A stretch of 64,000 nucleotides of DNA, taken from NCBI GenBank assembly GCA_963989385.1, contig OZ022502.1, positions 47,423,454-47,487,453 of the forward strand, read 5' to 3'. Position 1 is the stretch's first letter. Every line of letters starts with the position of its first letter. The notes beneath the pieces are model-generated. The model ran no database searches, was not told the origin of the DNA, and saw nothing but the letters and a program-made list of their open reading frames with translations. A program made the translations under genes and the position numbers. Shown here in pieces: positions 57,374 to 64,000 of this stretch. This stretch comes from Ctena decussata. Lineage: Eukaryota > Mollusca > Bivalvia > Lucinida > Lucinidae.

Positions 57374-60300
57374 TAGGCCATGAGCCAGATATGGTTTACC
57401 TCCCCCCCCCTGGGGGAGTTTTGTAGACCATACTTTTCTTACAGACCAGCATCCTAGAAGTATTTTGCAGCATGTTAGCCTTCTGGCGAGTGGGGCGTTA
57501 AGCTGTAACAGTCTGTTACATTACGTTACCCATTAAAATAATAAACATAAAATAAGAATTATCAAAAATTATAAAAAATAGAAGTCACTTACCTATGTTT
57601 AAAATTATAATAGAGTCTAATAGAACAACCCAATAGCTAAAAGTTATGATGTTTGAAACGTCACTTTAGCCTACGTGGTGTAGTATACGTGACGTTTTTC
57701 TTCACTCTCCATTAAAATTGCAATTTCCATCCAAAATACTTTCTTTTTGTAAGTTATTCCTTTAATATTAGACCAAATGTTTGTTTATGTGTTAAAGAAA
57801 ATTTATTGATCTTTTCAGATCTGCAAAACTTATTATCCTATCTTGTATACTTTGGGAGAAATAGGATGTTGAACACAGTAACCCCTTATGAATGTTCCAT
57901 ATTACAATTATCACTTTCCGTATAATTCAAGCGCTTGAACTACACTATTGGAATGGAAAACAACAGTAAATGGTAATATTGAATATGCCAGCCTATTTAA
58001 ACAGCAAGGAGCAGTTCAACAATATTTTGAATGCCTTTTAGTCGTCCATAATGATCGATTATATACGTTACCTAGGGCTACTTTTGTTAAAATCATATAA
58101 TTTAAAGATAGAATCATTTTATTTTCTTTGGAATCAGTTTCTTTATAAAAGAATCTTTTAATATAAGAGAAAAATTCATTCTGGTTTATTTTCCATGATA
58201 AATTATTACTAGTAGTAACGTAAATAACATTAATATATTAAAATATTTTATTATAATACCTTTAATCAGTTTTTTTACCACTGTCACATTAAAAAATAAC
58301 ACATATAAGTCTGGGTGTTCTTATGATATATTGTGTACTTGGACCTATCAATATTTCTCTCAGTTATTACTTTTACGGATTCATGAGGTGTGTTTTATAC
58401 GTGATTAAACACAGAATACTTCAAATTGTAATGTTAAGGGCATTGGCATATTCTGCACATGTAAAACGGGTTTTGCTGTTTACTTTGTTATCATATCAAA
58501 AATAAAAGTATTTCATAATGACATTGCCCAGTTTGTTTCTTTAACAAATTGTACATTTGAGTTCTAAACACAGTAACATACCTGAAATTTTGTTATATAC
58601 AGCTGAAAAATCCAAAAAATCAAAAAAAAAAATGATAAAAAAAAATAAAAAAATAAAATAAAAAATACTCCAGAAAAGATAAAGCCGCAGCTATTAAAAG
58701 CCAGCATTGATTTTGCAATAGGGCTAGAATAAAATGATATGCAATCAGTTTGATACCATTAAAAGCTAAGCGGTTTTGACGTGTTTAGTTTAAAACTATA
58801 AAATAATCAGCAATCAACAATGCAAACTGGGGTTCCACCTTGTTTATTGACATGATTTGTTATAGCTTTTACGTGCACACTGAAAAACTATAAAGCAGAA
58901 CAGTAACCTGAAGTTTAAAGGCTTAAGCCAAATACAGTTCTGCATCAAAGCTTATGTAGATATTTGCTGGCAGCGTATACTTACTTTTGTAAGACTATTG
59001 TATATTTTACGTTACCAGAGAAAACAACATTGCTGAGTTACAGTTTAAGAAACAAAACAAACTTTTGAAAATAATTAAAAGTAGTGTCAATACATTGCTT
59101 TACTTAGTTCATTTATGTAACTAACAATTATGTGTCAACCAGGAGTTTGGGAGAATAGTATTAGAAATATTTAATACAGAAAAGAGACACTGGCAGTTTA
59201 CTAGTATACTGTGGCTATCTATAAATGCTATGTTTAAGATGATCTACATTTCTATGCTTTTGTTTCTTGCTCTTTAAAGTCTAACTACATTCAACCATCT
59301 CCTAAAGAATCTAACTACATTCAATCATCTCTTAAAGAATCTATTCACTAAGAACATAAAGACACGTTTAGTTGGACAAAAATGTTTTTTTTTTGTTGTT
59401 GTTGTTTTCAAGCGACAGTGTTCCAGTAGTTCTGCACACATAATAAAATGGCAAATGAAAATGACAGAATATATTAATGTAGGTCATCGCTGTTCAGATA
59501 TTTATGAGCAAATCTTAGTTGTTCTCCTTCAGAATGTATCTGCCTATACTGTAGTTATATGCTTTGGAGAATAATACTGGGGAAAAAAGAAAGACCAAAC
59601 AAGTAACGTATACAACGTATCTAGTGAGAGTTTATGAATTCTTCATCTCCGATATCCTTAGCTAGTAATGCAGTATTTCTGAAGAGCAAATAATCAAACA
59701 ATAGAAACAGTGCATACCTATACACGCCAAGGAAGGGCTAACCTAAGTAACTTTCTCCATTTGATCTCCGTGACCTTGTATTACCATATTGTTTACTTTT
59801 TAGCAATAAATGTGGTTGTAAACTGCCTTTTTATGATATCTTACTGCTTATCAAATTATCCTTGTCCAAATATGTTAAATACTGTTAGAGAATAAAGCCC
59901 CAATTTTAGTTGTTACATTATTGAAAATTGTCTGACTGAAATTTGTATTTTGTAACACCTTTAGTCCTTGATAGTATCAACAAGTGGGAATAAAACCATG
60001 GGGTTTGCAAAATTACCTGACCATTTGAATATTTGTAACAACATAATGAAAAATAGAACTCCTGCACAGGCTGGAGACAGAATGTTGTATGCGTTATAAA
60101 GTATGTCACTTTCTATAATCCTTAAATTTTCACATTGTTAACATTTTGTAATTAATGTATTTGATGGCCGGGAGCTGCATAAACAGATCACGTAGATCAC
60201 AAATTAACATATAAGTTATGATCACGGGGGCCACACATATTTGCTAACCCATGTAAAGCAGTTACTGTGCAAAGAGGCTCGTGGCTGACGATTCGACTGA

Positions 60301-61672
60301 CATCATAGAAAAATGGTGTTAATGGATGCTGGCAGAGTTGGTACTGCTTTTGATTGCCTCGGCTGGTAGTCACAGTTGCATATTTGTATGTAGGGTAATT
60401 GAATGGCTCAGCAAACAGCACAGGTAGCGAAACTGGTTTTATCCCCATCATAACGAGAACCTAAATATTAATCAGTTGCAGCATTTATCAAATTGTACTT
60501 ACTCCATTTAATGCATAGAATTAAAAAAAAAAACATTTTTATGAAGTCACTTTTAAGTGAGACTGAATTGAAGGCAAGGTCGAACTGCTTCAGCTATAAC
60601 AATCTATGTGCGTCTTGCTGAACTCTTGTGTATTTCAAAGAGCTAAATTTGCCATCTGACTACCAGTGGTAAGCTTATACTACAGCAATCAATACTTCAT
60701 GCCGCCAGGGAACTAAAATTTTGATAACAGATGACTAATAAATCTTATTCATCGACATATTACAATTATGTAACGTAATGCTACTGTTAGATTGTTTTTC
60801 AAATATCCATTATTAGATCATGTTTTATAGTTTGAGGACACATAACATTGACATTTCTTCATATTTACATATACAACAGTATCTACTGAAGACAAATTAA
60901 AGATAACATTGAAATATAAAATGCAGCTAATGTTGGCCTTCGTAGCTTTTCTGGTCATTTTGTAAGTTAAATTCTTCAAAAATAAGATAGTTTGTGTCCC
61001 CATTTAATGTATCCACTGCTAATTTAACTGCTGCCTACATTATCTAAGCTGGGCATGAATAAAAGAAGATTGATGGAGCACGTATTAACTTCAGTCCGCC
61101 AATTCAGCGATTTAGTCTGATTCTTTTTTTTTTTTTTTTTTTTTTTTTGTATTTTTGTTGTGGTTATATACGTTACATATTTATCGTGACTGCTGACGAG
61201 TTTTGTAAGACTTTAGATGTTTCTTTCTTATAATAGAATATTGAAACAGTCATATATATGACATTAACTTTTCACTACACTTAAATTCTTAAAATTTGCT
61301 CCTTATATTACATGTATTTAGACACTGAAGGGGAAAAAACGTCAAATGCAATGTAAACTACGTTATACAGGCTAGTCAACTTATCCTTGACAATGTCAAT
61401 AACTTTGAAACAGTGATTTATGTACTAGCAGACAAAACCCAACATTATTTAGGGCAAATACTAGCATGTCTACAACAATGCGTATCTTCTATTATAACGT
61501 GAATATGTAAATTTGGGTAGTGTAATTGACGTTGACGTCATACGTTAACGCCCCAACGTACAGAGGGCTAACATGTGTCATTTTGTTTCTTATATAATGT
61601 AGTTTCAGAAAATTATAGGGTACAAAACTCCCCCTGGGGGGGGAGGGGGGTCTATTGTCAGCTCAAGGTCTA
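57374..61672 (+). mobile_element. 4.2-kb TIR element, copy B
   Basis: Same termini as copy A (TAGGCCATGAGCCAGA at left, gctcaaggtcta at right), with CAA directly outside both ends (57371-57373, 61673-61675). 4299 bp against 4185 bp in copy A. Differences are scattered substitutions and small indels, with longer A/T-runs here (59392, 61124). No transposase-like frame. A 63-codon minus frame (59918-60109) is the shortened counterpart of the 84-codon frame at 38873-39127. Confidence 0.85.
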
Positions 61673-61675
61673 CAA

Positions 61676-62593
61676 AGTTACGCTCTAGTATATTGCGTAA
61701 CATTATTGACGTGCTTTAAAACCATTCCCCTCATCATTCTATTTTTTTCTTCACTTTCATATTCTTTTCGAGAAAATGTCATCAGTTTACTATCGACGTT
61801 ATGGTTTTCTTTACAACAACAGGATTTATAATATTCACGTCCTTTACCTATTTCATGTAAAGGTGTATGTGCATACAGTCATGTTTTCCCACCTTTTTTG
61901 CACAGGAAAATAACCGACGTGACTTCCTGTTTGTTTCTGTGGCCAACGTTGCCCTTCCAAAGTGGAGTCAATTCTTAAAAGTAAGAATGTACACCTAGAA
62001 GCGTAAACTCTTTTCTTTAGGAATTTACCCCTTTTGAAACAAAAAGACAATTGAAGAGTTGCTTCCCCTGAAAGTTTACGGAAACATCTTACGCCTTATT
62101 TCAAAATATAAATCTCACTATAGCACGTGCGCTGATCAAGAACGATGAAATAATCCAAACTTGTACTTATAGTCTAGGTAAGACAATGGCTTGCTCGAAT
62201 TGCTTGAACTCAGCATTTTCTCTCGTGAAACTGATTGTATTGTTAGCTTTACGTCTACATATCAGAATACAAAAACTATGGAACAATCGGACCGCTTTGC
62301 GCCACCTATCAGCCTTACTCTTCTCTCAGATGTAATAAGCTTATACCGTAGTGCCTTATAAAAGTTAATTTGGGAAACGGCTGTTCACATGGCTACCGCT
62401 GGTTTTGTCTTCTGTTGTGACTAATTTTGAGTTGTCTCTTTCCCACATGGTGTCTTGGTTGGATCTGGGATTAAATTGTGTCACTTCTTGAGAATTTGCC
62501 TCATTACTTTTGCTACCAGAATAGTAGAAAGTATGTATAGGATTTTCTGAAGGACCCAATTGCCTAGTGTCCCATAAAGAGGACAATGGAAAA
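61676..62593. other. non-coding; one doubtful minus-strand frame
   Basis: A 73-codon minus frame (62365-62586) is hydrophilic and ends RFPN. A possible splice acceptor (cactag) lies just inside it. No similarity recognised; coding status is doubtful. Confidence 0.25.
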
Positions 62594-62638
62594 CAGTGTA
62601 GATCAATATCAGACGCCGTCTGATCCGGGTCTACACTA
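62594..62638. repeat. mini-foldback of the GCAAACAGTG family
   Basis: cagtgtagatcaatatcaga / tctgatccgggtctacact form the stem around the central cgccg. Confidence 0.7.
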
Positions 62639-62879
62639 CTTGCATAAGAAGAAATTGGTATGTCACCAAAAATGAACTACAGATGATACATGTACAAATA
62701 AACAAAACCAGACACCCCTTAATTTACAAATGGACTCATCGAATTTAAAGGAAGAGAGATCCCCAGAAATTAATGGTAAGATTCACCTGCATGTTAGAAT
62801 ACCCCCGCCATGTCTACGTATCTGATGGAAAAGTCAGTAAAAAGGAAGTCCGGTGACTGAAACTAGTGTAAGCCATATC

Positions 62880-63200
62880 TTGTTTCGGCCGTGGCGATTA
62901 GGTCGGAATTAACCTTAGAAACGGCCACATTGTAGGGATTATTGACGTTCTGTTGTCTCACATAGAACTTTTTAAGAGTTGAAAAAACTTTTGCTCTGCG
63001 ATAATCATTTGACACCAATTTGCTGGTGAGTAGCTTCCCTCTATCAACAAAGTCATGATATTGGAAACAGGCTCTTGCATAGCGGACTAACTGAGAGAAA
63101 TAAAATCTGTATGCATGTGCCGAAAGACTATTGCTACTCAGAAACTGAAAGTTAAGTTAAGGAAAATTGAAGTCGTCCCTCTTGATATAAAGATTAGTAT
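62880..63200 (-). pseudogene. retroelement reverse transcriptase C-terminal tail, second copy
   Basis: The minus strand encodes YIKRDDFNF, a stop, then FQFLSSN, LSQLVRYARACFQYHDF, VDRGKLLTSKLVS, LKKFY and NPYNVAVSKVNSDLIA. These are the same conserved blocks as at 49498-49812. The N-terminal catalytic part is missing. The two relics are similar but not near-identical, so they were inserted independently or long ago. Confidence 0.75.
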
Positions 63201-64000
63201 AATAGCATATAACAAGCTTTACATTGATAAAATAGCGATAACAATCTAAGGATGAATTTGACTCTATAGTATCCTTAATTTAGTGATCACATGGGTAGAT
63301 GATTTGTTGAAAATGTATAGTCAGAGATAAAAACGATATTCCACATTTAGTACAAAATTTAAACTATTTAGTATGAAAACTTTTTTAAGTGAATGGTCTA
63401 CACTGATGAGTATTGTATAAAGCTGATACTAATCCATTAGCTACAGCATGTGGATTATCTCTCCGTGGAGGCGGACACACTGTGAAATAACTATTACATG
63501 TATGTAACGTATCTTTGAACATCACATTTGCAATTGAAGATTGTATACTACATTGTATGTCGTTGCCTTTGGAAAGTTGCGAACAATTTGCAATATCCTC
63601 GCTATGGCACAGCTCATTTGAACAAGCTGGTGCTGGCAAGTATGTAAAATGTCGAGAATAAGTAGGTTTAGTATATCTTCTCTGTCGTGGCATAATTTCA
63701 ACCTGGATTGGGATGGAACGGAATACAATTTAATGGATAGGATAATTCATCGACCTGCTTTTTGACTAAAATTTGTTACCGGAGTCGTAATGATTCTCCT
63801 ACTGAAAATAAAGCTGAGAGCAGATGTGGAGATTATTCCTGCCATTCCCCGTTCCATTCAACTCCAATCCATTTAATTCCATCTTTAAATTATGCTCCTT
63901 TTCGTTAAGTAATTCGTTTGTGCTCGAAGGCTCCATAAATATGCAGGAGTACTGCATAATGTTTAGGATTTTCTCCTGAGGTGTAGTGTATTTTACAATA
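63201..64000. other. non-coding or weakly coding; 102-codon minus frame
   Basis: On the minus strand 63385-63693 is open for 102 codons from an ATG, with six cysteines (ACSNELC, NCSQL, IQCS, HTCNS, TVCPPP, QCRPF). A possible acceptor (caatccag) lies just upstream. No family is recognised, and a chance frame cannot be excluded. No other feature is seen to the window end. Confidence 0.25.

Overview
The window looks like nuclear DNA of a bivalve mollusc, probably a heterodont clam. Three things suggest this. There is one spliced gene of the HSPA12 type (atypical Hsp70), a family strongly expanded in bivalves. The rest is AT-rich non-coding DNA full of palindromic and TIR elements. Several elements carry ~145-180 bp core monomers, an (ACGG)n microsatellite and a terminal hairpin, as bivalve pearl/Helentron-associated elements do. 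No bacterial, organellar, rRNA, CRISPR or intact viral sequence was seen. All identities quoted were judged by eye.

Gene content. Two exons of an HSPA12-like gene lie at 787-934 and 7812-8878 (+). They join in phase 1 across a 6.9-kb intron, inside the phosphate-binding motif DAGGGTID. The 5' exons lie upstream of the window. All other protein similarity is in broken mobile-element fragments: a LINE-type reverse transcriptase tail (13.1 kb), a mariner transposase C-terminus (13.2-13.5 kb, minus), a Ty3/gypsy-type RT piece (46.0-46.4 kb), and two minus-strand RT C-terminal tails (49.5-49.8 and 62.9-63.2 kb).

Layout. 0-9 kb: the HSPA12 gene, its intron invaded by a Helentron-like element (1257-3522). 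9.5-12 kb: an element nested inside another copy of itself, then a dispersed repeat that recurs almost unchanged at 52.2 kb. 13-18.5 kb: transposase/RT debris, a Tc1/mariner-type MITE, a foldback with perfect 5-bp target duplication (15681-16007), and a 165/329-bp tandem array. 20-24.4 kb: palindromic elements and a 2-kb TIR element with an AT-rich core. 24.5-42.7 kb: a tandem segmental duplication. The first copy (about 24.5-29.6 kb) carries a 61-bp minisatellite. The second (about 29.7-42.7 kb) is stretched by a Helentron-like element, a 4.2-kb TIR element and a 1.2-kb TA-flanked element. 42.8-57 kb: more Helentron-like elements, palindromes, gypsy and RT debris, and local duplications. 57.4-61.7 kb: a second copy of the 4.2-kb TIR element. 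61.7-64 kb: RT debris and two doubtful minus-strand reading frames.

The most interesting items are the pair of 4.2-kb TIR elements with 3-bp target duplications and no visible transposase; the modular foldback at 15.7-16.0 kb; the self-nested hairpin element at 9.5-11.0 kb; and the shared core monomer of two Helentron-like elements, which places repeated AAGGTCAAGGTCA nuclear-receptor-type sites inside the HSPA12 intron.
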